From DATDCV01 sp036524155 (GTDB lineage: Bacteria; Verrucomicrobiota; Verrucomicrobiia; Limisphaerales; UBA8199): DNA of 51,600 nt. The notes below the pieces were generated by a model, which saw nothing but the letters and a program-made list of their open reading frames with translations, made no database searches and was not told where the DNA came from. The stretch covers positions 1-51,600 of the forward strand of contig DATDCV010000643.1 in NCBI GenBank assembly GCA_036524155.1, given 5' to 3'. Made by a program: the position numbers and the translations under genes. This document shows, piece after piece, positions 18,267 through 27,978 of the stretch; within the stretch, counting starts at the first letter, position 1; every line of letters begins with the position of its first letter.

Positions 18267-18549
18267 CGGATACCACAACGCCGTGCGCGCAAGCCTGCAG
18301 ACCGGCAGAGGAGACGGGCCAGGCGGACCCAGCCCGGCACCCAGGGCGCGACCTTTGGGATCATGCTAACCACGGCACTTGTCAAGGAGACCCGTCACCC
18401 ACAGAGCGCCAAAGCGGCTCCATCATCTCGGGGAAGACTCGATATCGGGCTCCGCGGGCTCGAGCTCTTCGAAGACTGTGTTTGACCTGGGGACGCACAG
18501 GGATAAGCTCGCTCCATCGCAGTCCCAATTGGAAAAGAAAGATCACACC

Positions 18550-19890
18550 ATGAATAAGTCCAAAGACTCTTCCTCTCGGCGGAACTTCCTGAAAACCGCT
18601 TCAGTCGCCGCGACCGCTATCACCATAATCCCGCGTCATGTGCTGGGGCAGGGCCAAACCCCGCCGTCGCAGAAACTCAACATCGCGGCCATTGGTGTCG
18701 GCGGCATGGGATCTGGCGACGTTGCCTCCTGCGCGCAAGCCGGCGAGAACATTGTCGCGCTGTGCGATCCCGACCGAAACCATCTGGCCGACAACGCCAG
18801 GAAATACCCGGGCGCGAAGCTCCACACCGATTTCCGCAAGATGTTCGAGACGCAGAAGGACATCGACGCCGTCCTCATCGCCACACCCGACCATGTTCAT
18901 GCCGTGGCCACCGCTATGGCCATGAAACTTGGCAAACATGTCCACTGCCAGAAGCCGCTCACGCACAGCGTTTACGAGGCCCGCATGATCGGCAAGATCG
19001 CGCGCGAGACCAAGGTCGCGACTCAAATGGGCAATTTCGGCCAAGCCGGCGAAGAGGCCCGGCGCGTTGCCGAGATGATCTGGGCCGGCGCCATCGGCAC
19101 GCTCAAGGAGGTGCACGCGTGGTCCAACCGCAACCCCGACATCTCCCAGCGCGGTGTTGCCCGGCCCAAGGAAACCCCGCCCTGCCCGGCACAACTCGAG
19201 TGGGACCTCTGGGTCGGCCCGGCACCCATGCGGCCCTATCACCCCTGCTATCATCCCTTCGCCTGGCGCGGTTGGTGGGATTTCGGCACCGGTGTGCTCG
19301 GCGACATCGGCTGCCATGAACTCTCCGCGATCTTCAAGGCGATGAAGATCGGCGACCCGGTCAGTGTCGAAGCCTGCTCAACCAACTGGCAGCGCCCGAA
19401 GGAAATCAGCGACGAAACCGCCCCGCTGGCTTCGATCACGCATTACAGGTTCGCCGCCAGTGACACCCATGGCCCGCTGAGCATCTTTTGGTACGACGGC
19501 GGCATGCGCCCGCCCCGGCCCGACGAACTCGAGCCGGATCGGCCGTTCGCGGTGAACGACGGCACGATGTATGTCGGCGACAAAGGCATCATGCTGCGCG
19601 ACCGCCTGGTTCCCGACAAGAAGATGACTGAGTTCGGCAAACCTCCGCAGAAGCTGCCGCGCTCGCCCGGACATTGGAAGGAATGGCTCGACGCCTGCCG
19701 GGGCGGCAAACCCGCCGGCTCGAACTTCGCCGATCACGCCGCGCACCTGGCTGAAGTCGTCCTGCTGGGCAATATCGCCATCCGCATGAATCAGAAGCTC
19801 GAGTGGGACGCCGCCAACATGAAATTCCCTAATTGCCCCGAGGCCGACGGGTTTGTGAAACCGCCGTACCGCGAAGGGTATACGTTGTAG
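18550..19890 (+). CDS. Tat-exported Gfo/Idh/MocA-family oxidoreductase
   Basis: A 446-residue NAD(P)-dependent oxidoreductase starting at ATG 18550 (GGAAAAGAAAG upstream). The twin-arginine signal is SSRRNFLKTASVAATA, so it is exported folded with its cofactor. The Rossmann domain reads LNIAAIGVGGMGSGDVASC, and the family signature is VLIATPDHVHAVATAMAM followed by GKHVHCQKPLTHSV. The C-terminal domain has WDLWVGPAPMRPYHPCYHPF and WWDFGTGVLGDIGCHELSA, typical of the large verrucomicrobial and planctomycete subfamily. These enzymes act on sugars and inositols; the substrate here is unknown. It stands alone, with a terminator upstream and a convergent lipoprotein gene downstream. Confidence 0.92.
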   Translation: MNKSKDSSSRRNFLKTASVAATAITIIPRHVLGQGQTPPSQKLNIAAIGVGGMGSGDVASCAQAGENIVALCDPDRNHLADNARKYPGAKLHTDFRKMFETQKDIDAVLIATPDHVHAVATAMAMKLGKHVHCQKPLTHSVYEARMIGKIARETKVATQMGNFGQAGEEARRVAEMIWAGAIGTLKEVHAWSNRNPDISQRGVARPKETPPCPAQLEWDLWVGPAPMRPYHPCYHPFAWRGWWDFGTGVLGDIGCHELSAIFKAMKIGDPVSVEACSTNWQRPKEISDETAPLASITHYRFAASDTHGPLSIFWYDGGMRPPRPDELEPDRPFAVNDGTMYVGDKGIMLRDRLVPDKKMTEFGKPPQKLPRSPGHWKEWLDACRGGKPAGSNFADHAAHLAEVVLLGNIAIRMNQKLEWDAANMKFPNCPEADGFVKPPYREGYTL

Positions 19891-19960
19891 TTCGGCGGTA
19901 CCGTTTGGCCCTGGCCCCGGCGTTCAATTCCGGGATTTCCGGTCCCGCTCAGCGGCCCTG

Positions 19961-20302
19961 TCAACGTGCGGCGGTTTCGGGAAATGTCACGAGCGTCACC
20001 AAGCCGGAATTATTCACCCGGACATTGCCGGCCTTCTCGTCGATGTCCAAGACTTCGATCGAACCGCCTTTTTCGTGTTCACTCAGAAGCAGTGATTGCG
20101 CTCGGGGAATTCCCGGCGAGGTGCCAGGCGACTCGACCTTGAGCAACGCACGTTTGTTCCCGGAGATGCTGGTGATGCCGAGCAGCGTGATCTTCAACGG
20201 CGCGATCGCTCGCTGGTGAGGGCGCTGAATTTCTACCGATCTATTTCCGCAGCCAATCAGCAAGGCCGCGGTCGCGATCAATGACAAGAATGATGTTCTC
20301 AT
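19961..20302 (-). CDS. Small lipoprotein, PilP/GspC-like fold suspected
   Basis: A 113-residue protein with a lipoprotein signal (MRTSFLSLIATAALLIGC). The mature part, IKITLLG-type strand ITLLGITSISGNKRALLKVE, then SEHEKGGSIEVLDIDEKAGN and VRVNNSGLVTLVTF, resembles the small beta domain of PilP/GspC-like pilus and secretion accessory proteins found widely in Verrucomicrobiota. That is a resemblance only. It is convergent with the oxidoreductase gene and divergent from the M6 protease. A perfect 14-base palindrome lies 30 bases upstream of its start. Confidence 0.7.
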   Translation of the reverse strand: MRTSFLSLIATAALLIGCGNRSVEIQRPHQRAIAPLKITLLGITSISGNKRALLKVESPGTSPGIPRAQSLLLSEHEKGGSIEVLDIDEKAGNVRVNNSGLVTLVTFPETAAR

Positions 20303-20331
20303 ATCGGGTCTAAGAAACCGCTCTCGTAGAA

Positions 20332-20345
20332 AAGTTGCGCAACTT
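20332..20345. promoter_or_regulatory. Perfect 14-base palindrome between divergent genes
   Basis: AAGTTGCGCAACTT is a complete palindrome, 30 bases from the lipoprotein start codon and about 240 bases from the M6 protease start. It could be an operator. No regulator is encoded next to it. Confidence 0.35.
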
Positions 20346-20582
20346 GAATTCGGCGCCTCGGGGCACTGGTCGCCAGAGCGGCGACTGCAGCGATTGCATC
20401 AGTCACCACCAGATGCCGGCAAATACGGGTTTTTGGAGCGTAGACCCGTGTTCGTCTTCTTGCCGAAACGGCCGCCCGAATCCATTACACCTTTCGTTCC
20501 ATTCACAACCCAGGCGGCTATCAGGTAACGTCCGAGCCTTGCAGATGAAGTCAGCCACAAACTGAAACGAAACCTGGTAAAT

Positions 20583-23500
20583 ATGAAACAATCTGATCGC
20601 GCCTCGAAAAAGAAAGTTGGAACGACTGGCCAAAGCGTCCTGAGGCACTCAACGCTCCTCCTGGCGACCGCAGTCCTGGTCGCCTGGACCTCGGCGCAAG
20701 CATCGCCGTTCCGAAACCTGCGCCTGCCATTCACACAGCCAGACGGCACCAGAATCGAAATCACCGGTTCCGGCGATGAGTTTTATGCCGTCTTTGAAAC
20801 TCAGGATGGCTTCACCGTAGTATTCGACCAAGGCCTGAGGGCCTACTGTTTCGGTCAAATCACAGGCGATGGGCAGCTCGTCTCCACCGGCAGGCAAGTC
20901 CATCTGTCAGACCCGGCCGCACTGGGACTGGTGAAGCACCTGCGCATGCCGCGGTCGGCACGCAAACAACAAGTTGCCGAGCGGCGACAGCGCTGGGAAA
21001 GCGGTACGGAAGTCGACAAACGCTGGGAGTCAATCAAGGCCGCGCGCCGGAGTTACGACGCCGCGATCAAGGAGGGGCTGCAACTTGCGCCACCGTCCTT
21101 CACCACCACCGGGTTGAGGCTGGGTCTGACCTTGCTGATTGATTTTGACGATGACCCCGCCACTGTGCCGCAGGCGGAGATCATCAACTTCTGCAATGGC
21201 GACGCGTACTCCGGTTTCGGCAATAACGGCTCGGTCAAAAAGTACTTCCAGGATAACTCCAATGGCGTTTTGACCTATAGCAATGTCGTGACCGTGTACG
21301 TTCGGATCCCGAACTCTCTCCACTCGAAGAGTTGGTACAACGACACCTCACTGGACAGCGGCAGCCAAGGCAACCTGCTGGTTCGGGATGCTTTGACGAT
21401 CCTGAAAGCCCTGCCCAATTATACGACCGAAATTCTGCCTAGGCTCCAGAACCTGACGGTCGACGAAAACAACCGCGTCGTGGCCTGCAACGTCTTCTTT
21501 GCAGGGGGTAACAGCGGAGTTTGGAGCAAAGGTCTGTGGCCGCATTCCTGGTCTCTCCGGGAAGTCGGCGCACAGGAACTGTCGCCCGGGGGCAAGAAGG
21601 TCTACCGGTATCAAATCACTAATATCGGAACCAGCCTGGAACTGGGCACGTTTTGCCACGAGAACGGTCATATGCTTTGCGGATACCCCGACATCTACGA
21701 CTACGACTATGACTCGGAAGGCGGCGCCGGCGTGTTCTGCCTGATGAACTCGGGCGGCCATGGCAATAACCCAACTCAAGTCTGCGCCTATCTGAAGCGC
21801 GCCTCCGGTTGGGTCACCACCACCGAACTGGATACCTCTTCGAGCCTGACCGCCACGCTCACGGCCGCGGCCGCGGCCGGGGCTAACTTCAACCACTTTT
21901 ATCGGTTCCAGAAACCGGGTGTGCCCACCGAATACTTTTTGATCGAGTGCCGGGAGAACAGCGGGCGCGACGCAAACCTGAGCGCCTCTGGCATTGCCAT
22001 CTGGCACATCGATGAGGAAGGCGACAAAAATGACCAGCGGATGGCGCCCAACACGGCCCACCAAAACTACGAAGTCACTCTCGTTCAGGCCGATAATCAG
22101 TGGGATTTTGAACTGAACGCCAACGACGGGGATGCGATGGACCTCTATTACAGCGGGAACGCCGCGGCCGCCTACAGCAACGAGTTCTCCGACACCTCCT
22201 CGCCCAACGCCCACTGGTGGGATGGCTCCGAGTCAGGCGTGGCCTTTCACAGCTTCACCGCCCCTGCCACGACCATGAGCTTTCAGGTTGGACACGCGCC
22301 TGCAGCGCCGCAGATCGTGACCCAGCCGCAGAGCCAAACCGCAATCGCCGGCAGCGCAGTGACCTTCACCGTAACTGCCGTAGGCACGCCCGTCCTGGCT
22401 TACCAATGGTACTTCAATGGTGCGCCAATAGCCGGCGCGAACGCCAGGAGCTGCACGGTGCAAAGCGCCACCGACGCAGATCAGGGTAACTACCGGGTGC
22501 GAGTCAGCAATGGAATCGGCTCCGCCGACAGCCAGACCGCCACACTCACCGTCGTTCAGGGAGTCAGCCTCGCGGCCGCCCTGGACACTGCAGGGCTTGT
22601 CTGGACCACCGGCGGAAACGCCCCCTGGACGGGCCAGTTGGTCACGACTCATGATGGCACCGACGCCGCTCAGAGCATGACCATTTCGCACAACGAGGAG
22701 TCCTGGCTGGAAACCACCATCGCCAACGGACCCGGCCTATTGAGCTTTTGGTGGAAGGTTTCGTCGGAGGGGGGCTGGGACTATCTCGAGTTCTTGATCG
22801 ATGGCGTCGTGCAGAGCGAACGCCTCTCCGGCGAAGTCGACTGGGAGTGCATGAACTATAACATCCCTGCCGGCAACCACGTGGTGCGGTGGCGGTACTC
22901 GAAGGACGAAGCCGTCAGCGCGGGCGAGGATCGCGGCTGGGTCGACCAGGTCAGCTTCGTGCCCGAGGGGCCTATTGTACCCCTGGGCGAGGCCCTGGAC
23001 GGGCCGGATCTCACTTGGACCACGGGAGGCACAGCCCCCTGGTCCGGCCAAACCGGGATCACCCATGACCGGTTGGATGCCGGCCAAAGCGGCATGATCT
23101 CTGATAGCCAGGATACCTGGATGCAGACCACAATGACGACCGGCCCCGGCACCCTGACCTTCTGGTGGAAAGTTTCCTCAGAGCCTGGTTACGATTTCCT
23201 GGAATTCTACCTCGACGACGTTCTCCAGAGCGGTCGCATCGCCGGCGAAGTCGACTGGACACAGCAAACGTACAGTCTCAACGCCGGTTCGCACACGCTC
23301 CGCTGGCGCTACGCCAAAGACCAAGCGGTCAGTGCGGGCCAGGACCGAGCCTGGGTGGACCAGGTCGCCTTTGTGCCAGCAACCACGCAGCCACCCGTTT
23401 TGGCGTCCCCGCGATACCTCGCCGGCGGCGTCTTTCAGTGCGATATCACAGGCTCCCGCGATTCGACTTATGTCGTCTTCGGATCCACCGACCTGAAGAC

Positions 23501-23600
23501 CTGGACGCCACTGGTTACAAACACCGCGCCATTTACCTTTACGGACGATCGGGCGGCCCAGTTCCCTTTCCGTCTATACCGGGCCCGGTCCAACCCTTGA
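20583..23600 (+). CDS. Secreted M6-family metalloprotease with Ig-like and duplicated domains
   Basis: A 1005-residue exported protein with signal STLLLATAVLVAWTSAQA. It carries an M6 (immune-inhibitor-A-like) protease domain: zinc site FCHENGHMLCGYPDIYD at about residue 358 matches HExxHxxGxxD, followed by FCLMNSGGHGNNPTQVCAYL and GIAIWHIDEEGDKND. Residues about 577-660 are one Ig-like domain (PQSQTAIAGSAVTFTVTAVG). Residues about 661-793 and 797-930 are two clear tandem copies of a lectin/MAM-like beta domain (LSFWWKVSSEGGWDYLEF and LTFWWKVSSEPGYDFLEF). The last 70 residues are the short module shared with three other proteins here. It is likely a surface or secreted protease for protein scavenging. 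Confidence 0.9.
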   Translation: MKQSDRASKKKVGTTGQSVLRHSTLLLATAVLVAWTSAQASPFRNLRLPFTQPDGTRIEITGSGDEFYAVFETQDGFTVVFDQGLRAYCFGQITGDGQLVSTGRQVHLSDPAALGLVKHLRMPRSARKQQVAERRQRWESGTEVDKRWESIKAARRSYDAAIKEGLQLAPPSFTTTGLRLGLTLLIDFDDDPATVPQAEIINFCNGDAYSGFGNNGSVKKYFQDNSNGVLTYSNVVTVYVRIPNSLHSKSWYNDTSLDSGSQGNLLVRDALTILKALPNYTTEILPRLQNLTVDENNRVVACNVFFAGGNSGVWSKGLWPHSWSLREVGAQELSPGGKKVYRYQITNIGTSLELGTFCHENGHMLCGYPDIYDYDYDSEGGAGVFCLMNSGGHGNNPTQVCAYLKRASGWVTTTELDTSSSLTATLTAAAAAGANFNHFYRFQKPGVPTEYFLIECRENSGRDANLSASGIAIWHIDEEGDKNDQRMAPNTAHQNYEVTLVQADNQWDFELNANDGDAMDLYYSGNAAAAYSNEFSDTSSPNAHWWDGSESGVAFHSFTAPATTMSFQVGHAPAAPQIVTQPQSQTAIAGSAVTFTVTAVGTPVLAYQWYFNGAPIAGANARSCTVQSATDADQGNYRVRVSNGIGSADSQTATLTVVQGVSLAAALDTAGLVWTTGGNAPWTGQLVTTHDGTDAAQSMTISHNEESWLETTIANGPGLLSFWWKVSSEGGWDYLEFLIDGVVQSERLSGEVDWECMNYNIPAGNHVVRWRYSKDEAVSAGEDRGWVDQVSFVPEGPIVPLGEALDGPDLTWTTGGTAPWSGQTGITHDRLDAGQSGMISDSQDTWMQTTMTTGPGTLTFWWKVSSEPGYDFLEFYLDDVLQSGRIAGEVDWTQQTYSLNAGSHTLRWRYAKDQAVSAGQDRAWVDQVAFVPATTQPPVLASPRYLAGGVFQCDITGSRDSTYVVFGSTDLKTWTPLVTNTAPFTFTDDRAAQFPFRLYRARSNP

Positions 23601-23993
23601 CCGATTGCACCCGGCCGCGTAAACCGGCCCCGCCCGTTCTTGGGGTTTGGGGCCGGTGGCGCGGCACGTGAGGCAGCGGGTTCGCATGACTTTTTGAAAA
23701 ACAGCATCCCACCCTGTGTTTCCAGGGGTGGGAGCATTTCCGCATTGTGACCCCATTTTCTTATTTGTTGACGTTGGCGGCGGCTTTGCGCTTGCTGCAC
23801 CGGATGCGCAGAAAGTATGGGCCCAGGTTCTTTGACTGCAGAGCTCCCTCTCCTCGGTGAGGGCCGGGGTGAGGGGGAACTAAATGTCCGAAAAACCCGC
23901 AGTGACTTGGCTCTGCAAGCGTCTCTCGTGGTTCCGAATAACGCCGCATGATCAGCCGTCAAAACAGTAATGAATCCAGGCCTCATCTATGTT
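23601..23993. repeat. Intergenic repeats after M6 protease
   Basis: No gene is supported in these 393 bases. ACCGGCCCC (23623-23631) pairs with GGGGCCGGT (23649-23657) around a 17-base loop, 22 bases after the protease stop; it lacks a T tract but may act as a terminator. Bases 23844-23880 form a CTCCCTCTCC...GTGAGGGGGAAC element, a self-complementary REP-like word family known from many GC-rich genomes. Confidence 0.5.
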
Positions 23994-25124
23994 CTACTCA
24001 AGCGCCTTCAGCTCCTTGGCCAGGTGGCTCCAAGGCGCGGGCAGGAGCGGCATCAAAGTGAAGCGGATACCCCAGCGACTGCCGGGTAGATCGCCGGGAT
24101 GAATGACTGAATAACCGGCTTCAATACCGATGCTGACGGGCAGTTGGCCGATATTGACAAGCCGGTGAACACCCAGCCCGACGGGAAAAGTTAGCTGGTT
24201 GCCACTGGGGGCGTTCCAGTTCACAAATATGTTCGGGCTCATGCCGATTTCCCACTCCGGCGTGGGCGCGTAGTACAGAAAATACTGGAGGTTCATCTGG
24301 CTTACGGCGGGGCGGTGGCCATCGCCGGCGAACGACCACCATTGCTGCGGAAAGAGGCCGAGGCGCCAGTGCTCGGTAAGGAAACCGACCGCCACAGCCG
24401 GCCCAGCCTGCCATTTGCCCTGCCCGAGGATGCCTTCGCTGGCGCTGGGAAAGATCATCGTCGGTCCTGCCGCCAGGAATAACTTGCCCGTGCCGACCTT
24501 GGGCAGGTGCTTCGGCCCCACCAGGCCGAGGTAGACCATATCGCCCAGCCCAGTCGTTCGTCCGAAGGGATCCAGGCCCGCCGGCAAGGTGTCGTTGGGG
24601 CGCAGGTTGTTTCCGGGATCGAGCTGGAAAAGCCGCCCGACTTCACTTTTGAGCGGCACGCTCACCACGGACAAATCGATCCGGCTCACCCAGTTCCAAC
24701 GTTCCCCCAACGGCACAGGGATGGTCGGCATGAATTGGTATCGGTAGGCCCAGAGGTCGCGTTCTTCGTAGAGGGCCGTCCTCGGGAAATGGGCCTGGAT
24801 GGCATCGAACTGGTTCCACACGGCCATGAGTTCGGAGATCGGGTTGTCCATGGCCTCGGATATGGCGGCCACGACGCGGGGGTCGTTCAGGTCGAGTTTG
24901 TGCCTGGCCGCATTTGTGACGCCGCTATCGACCCCTCGGGACGGGGAGCGTTCAGCAGGCGCGAGCGTGAGCAGTGGCCGCGAAGCATTGTCGGTGTTCT
25001 GCGCGAAGCCGGAAGTCGCAGCCAGGCCGAGAGCGGTGGCGAATAAAGCAGCGGCAAGGGACGTGCAGCCGCGGTATCTGAGCGCTGTGAGAGAAAGGCG
25101 GAAGCGGTTTCCAGTCGCACTCAT
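23994..25124 (-). CDS. Outer-membrane beta-barrel-like protein (often misnamed neuromedin U)
   Basis: A 376-residue exported protein, starting at ATG 25124 with AAGGA five bases upstream. The signal is SLAAALFATALGLAATSGFA. The body matches the transporter-like family that databases often label neuromedin U: GLGDMVYLGLVGPK, KLFLAAGPTMIFPSAS, GKWQAGPAVAVGFL, QQWWSFAGDG, MNLQYFLYYAPTPEWEIGMS and a final strand WGIRFTLMPLLP. Alternating hydrophobic strands suggest an outer-membrane barrel. Function is unknown. Its leader and first four codons are part of a repeat that recurs at 29592-29656. Confidence 0.8.
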   Translation of the reverse strand: MSATGNRFRLSLTALRYRGCTSLAAALFATALGLAATSGFAQNTDNASRPLLTLAPAERSPSRGVDSGVTNAARHKLDLNDPRVVAAISEAMDNPISELMAVWNQFDAIQAHFPRTALYEERDLWAYRYQFMPTIPVPLGERWNWVSRIDLSVVSVPLKSEVGRLFQLDPGNNLRPNDTLPAGLDPFGRTTGLGDMVYLGLVGPKHLPKVGTGKLFLAAGPTMIFPSASEGILGQGKWQAGPAVAVGFLTEHWRLGLFPQQWWSFAGDGHRPAVSQMNLQYFLYYAPTPEWEIGMSPNIFVNWNAPSGNQLTFPVGLGVHRLVNIGQLPVSIGIEAGYSVIHPGDLPGSRWGIRFTLMPLLPAPWSHLAKELKALE

Positions 25125-25177
25125 GGGTCCTTGATAGTACGGGGTGGCTGTTTTGGGGTAAAGCCCAATGGGCCAAC
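25114..25177 (-). repeat. Leader repeat copy A
   Basis: 64 bases covering the start codon, ribosome-binding site and upstream leader of the beta-barrel gene. They match 29592-29656 with five substitutions and one indel. Reading on the minus strand, both contain TTGGCCCATTGGGCTTTACC and end at the (A/G)TGAGTGCGAC start region. Confidence 0.8.
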
Positions 25178-25358
25178 GGCCAGCAATTCTCATGCTGGAA
25201 GCCGAGTTGTCGTCGACTTGCGCGGAGTGCGCCCTTCCCCGGGCGCAGCAGGCTTCGGAGTCCGAACGGGCTGAGGAATTTCCCACGCGCCCCGGCGGGA
25301 GGATGTTGCTGCGCCCGGGGACGGGCGCACTCCGCCGGCAAAATGAGAATCGCCGGCC
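25178..25358. repeat. 181-bp long inverted repeat element
   Basis: The inner arms 25222-25250 and 25307-25335 pair at 28 of 29 positions. The outer arms 25178-25193 and 25343-25358 also pair (GGCC, then ATTCTCAT). The loop is 56 bases and encodes nothing recognisable. It has the shape of a miniature inverted-repeat element and lies directly upstream of leader repeat A. The region 25359-25506 holds further small hairpins (CGTTGC-GTTA-GCAACG) and no gene. Confidence 0.7.
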
Positions 25359-25506
25359 AACGGCTGCGGCGCGCCCGACACGGCGAATGCGGGGCTCGCC
25401 GCATGTTGAGCGAGTTCATCCGACGCGCAGACCGGCTGCGGTTCTGCCGCCGGTCTGCGTCCGTTGCGTTAGCAACGCGGAAGTCTCTGTCGGCGTTCGT
25501 AGCCCA

Positions 25507-27978
25507 TCACTGTCCGAGGCAAGGCGTGACTCCGAGAGTGCCGCTGTACCCGCCAGTGTAATTGGAGCCTCCCCCGCCTCGCGCTCCGCCGATCACGCAG
25601 TTCTTGATCGTCTCGGGAGTGCCGGCGTGGTCGGAGTTGGTGTAGGAGCAGTCCTGGTTGCCATCGACGGCCTTGACCCCGAGGGATTCCATGTCAGCGG
25701 GGAAAGACGTATACACGGCCGCCGACCACTTCCACTGGAGCGAGACGCCCGGGGTGTCGCAGATGAAGCTGCCGCTCCAGGTCACGTCCTTTATTCCTCC
25801 CGGCAATCCGGAGCTGGGGAGGCCCACACCCGCGAGCCACGTATTGCCCGAGAGCCCGCTGGCGGGCGCACGGGTCACCCACTGGCCGTTGATGAAATGA
25901 GTTTCGGCGCACGTGGCGGCAGGATCGAAGGTGATGACCGCGTCCGGTACCTTAACGCTAATCGTTCCGTCAGCGCTGCGGATACTACTGTCGGTGAAGC
26001 GGAAAGTGACAGGCAAGCCCGGCAGTCCCTGCGGCTTCAGCACGCTGTTGAACCAAACGGTGCGGCCCGCGGGGATTGGCGTCCCGTTGAAGTCGGCCGT
26101 GATCGATAACGTGGGACTGGACTCAAAGGCTCCCAGATCCACAGTGCCATTTACGATTCTCGGATGTCCGTCGAGATCAGCTTTAACATCTGCAGGCACG
26201 GCGCCGTTGTCACCGGCATTGATGCAGGGCGAAGCCCCTGAGAGACGCCCACCGGTATCGGCGAACAGAGGATCAGCATCGATGTTGCCTGTCCCCGGAT
26301 AACCGCCTTGCACGTCGCTGTAAGTAACAATGGTAATGGGGGGTACAATATTGTTGCCTAAGCCATAAGTATCGACAATCTGATCCGCCCCGTTGTTCCA
26401 AAGGATACTGTTGCTTACAGCAGGAATCAGCTTTTCCGCTTCACCTCCATAGAGGTTAACCATCGCGCCGCCCATGGAACTCACGTTGTCAGCGATGGTG
26501 CAGTTAATAATTTGCACCCCGCTCTGCAAATTAAAGAGTGCCCCGCCCCAATTGGCCATGTTGCCAACGAACAGGCAATTGATGACCTTTGTAGGTGGCA
26601 GTGCCGAGTTGTTGAAGTAACCCGAGCCATGCGTCCCGTTGTACATTCCGCCTCCGAACCCGTAGGCACCGCCTCCGGAATTACCGATGAAGGTGCAGTC
26701 GAGCACGGTCGTTGATTGCTCCCTTCCGGACTCCCAGAAGTCGGTCCAGCCATCGAAAGTGAGCGCCACGCCGCTTCCGGCATTGCCGCTGAAATTGCAC
26801 CGGGTGATGGTGCCGGCGCAGCCCCAGTAAAGGCTGATCCCGCCCCCGGTCCCGTTAAGCCCGACCCCGCCCGCCTGGTTTCCGCCAAAGGTGCAGTCCG
26901 TGACGATCGGTCGGCTGTAGGCACTAACGTAGATCCCGCCGCCGTCAATGCTAGCAGAGTTGCCAGTAAAGGTGCAGGCGCTCACGGTCAGTTCCCCTAG
27001 TTGCTCCCAGTTGAGCAGACCGCCGCCAAAGCTTAAGCGTGGGTTGATACCGTAATCGCCGTTCGCATTGCCGCCGGTGATAGTGAAGCCGTCCAGCACA
27101 GGTGGGGTGGCTTCAGTGGCGAAGCCTGTGAGCACGTGATAGCTGTTCTCCGCGCGGGTAGGCTCGTTAACCAGGGCGCTGGCAGCAACCGGGACGTCAT
27201 TCCCGGCCAGGTCGCCGCTAAGGATGGTCTCGTACAGTTCTACATCTCGCGCCTCCGGAGCCGGTGCTCCCACGCCGGCAAAGCCGCCTTTGAGAGTGAC
27301 CCCGCTCTTGAGCAGGAACGTGGCGGCCCGGTCGCCGGGCGTTTGCCTTCGTCCCTGGTCGGGCTTGTATGTCCCGGCGGCGACGCGCACTTCGTCTCCT
27401 GCACGAGTCACCGACAGCGCATCCTGGAGGGAGTTATAAGCGTCGGCCCAACTGCTGCCATTGTTCGCCCCCGTGGCGCTGTCGTCGACGTAGATCGTGA
27501 TTGGAGGTCGGACCAGCTCGAACTCATAGTGAAAGACGTAACCTCCGCAATTTAGGCTCCCCCACTCGGGGTGTGGGGTGGTGAGTTGGAGCACTGACCC
27601 GGGAGGCGCGAACGTCGTGCCGTTTACACACGCGGCAAGCACGTTGGCAGCGATCAGTGTATCGCCGTTATATATGTCTACATATACGACGACGCCGCCG
27701 CTCTCAACCTGCGCGGTGACGCACGCCTCGTCTGTCGTGAGCGACCCCCACTCGATGCGATCGATATCACCTGTTTCGCGATAAAAAGGTAGATAACGGA
27801 TATCGCCCCTCATGGTGCCGAGGTGCACACGATAGCCCGTGAGAGCCGAAAAATCCTGCCCCTCCACGGCCCTGAGGCCCATTCTGGGTATGTTCTGCGC
27901 CGCGCAAGGGAACGCGGAGAATGTCAAGATGCCAATACATGAAATAAGAACAACTGAAAGTAAATGGGAGATTTTCAT
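25507..27978 (-). CDS. Secreted right-handed beta-helix protein with choice-of-anchor-Q-type end
   Basis: An 823-residue exported protein with signal VVLISCIGILTFSAFPCAAQ. Residues about 160-620 are a parallel beta-helix: it starts ITIYVDDSATGANNGSSWAD, repeats strands such as VSACTFTGNSASIDGGGIYV and VINCLFVGNMANWGGALFN, and ends INAGDNGAVPADVKADLDGH with NGTVDLGAFE, the choice-of-anchor Q signature. The last 190 residues are a separate domain (GLPGGIKDVTWSGSFICDTP, WKWSAAVYTSFPADMESLGV, GGARGGGGSNYTGGYSGTLG) seen in other secreted proteins of the PVC group, function unknown. It probably binds or cleaves polysaccharide at the surface, but no catalytic residues were identified. It follows the AraC regulator on the same strand. 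Confidence 0.85.
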   Translation of the reverse strand: MKISHLLSVVLISCIGILTFSAFPCAAQNIPRMGLRAVEGQDFSALTGYRVHLGTMRGDIRYLPFYRETGDIDRIEWGSLTTDEACVTAQVESGGVVVYVDIYNGDTLIAANVLAACVNGTTFAPPGSVLQLTTPHPEWGSLNCGGYVFHYEFELVRPPITIYVDDSATGANNGSSWADAYNSLQDALSVTRAGDEVRVAAGTYKPDQGRRQTPGDRAATFLLKSGVTLKGGFAGVGAPAPEARDVELYETILSGDLAGNDVPVAASALVNEPTRAENSYHVLTGFATEATPPVLDGFTITGGNANGDYGINPRLSFGGGLLNWEQLGELTVSACTFTGNSASIDGGGIYVSAYSRPIVTDCTFGGNQAGGVGLNGTGGGISLYWGCAGTITRCNFSGNAGSGVALTFDGWTDFWESGREQSTTVLDCTFIGNSGGGAYGFGGGMYNGTHGSGYFNNSALPPTKVINCLFVGNMANWGGALFNLQSGVQIINCTIADNVSSMGGAMVNLYGGEAEKLIPAVSNSILWNNGADQIVDTYGLGNNIVPPITIVTYSDVQGGYPGTGNIDADPLFADTGGRLSGASPCINAGDNGAVPADVKADLDGHPRIVNGTVDLGAFESSPTLSITADFNGTPIPAGRTVWFNSVLKPQGLPGLPVTFRFTDSSIRSADGTISVKVPDAVITFDPAATCAETHFINGQWVTRAPASGLSGNTWLAGVGLPSSGLPGGIKDVTWSGSFICDTPGVSLQWKWSAAVYTSFPADMESLGVKAVDGNQDCSYTNSDHAGTPETIKNCVIGGARGGGGSNYTGGYSGTLGVTPCLGQ

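Noticed and set aside
25168..26109. 313-codon plus-strand open frame
   Set aside because: It runs through the inverted repeat and then antisense to the beta-helix protein; composition is not protein-like.
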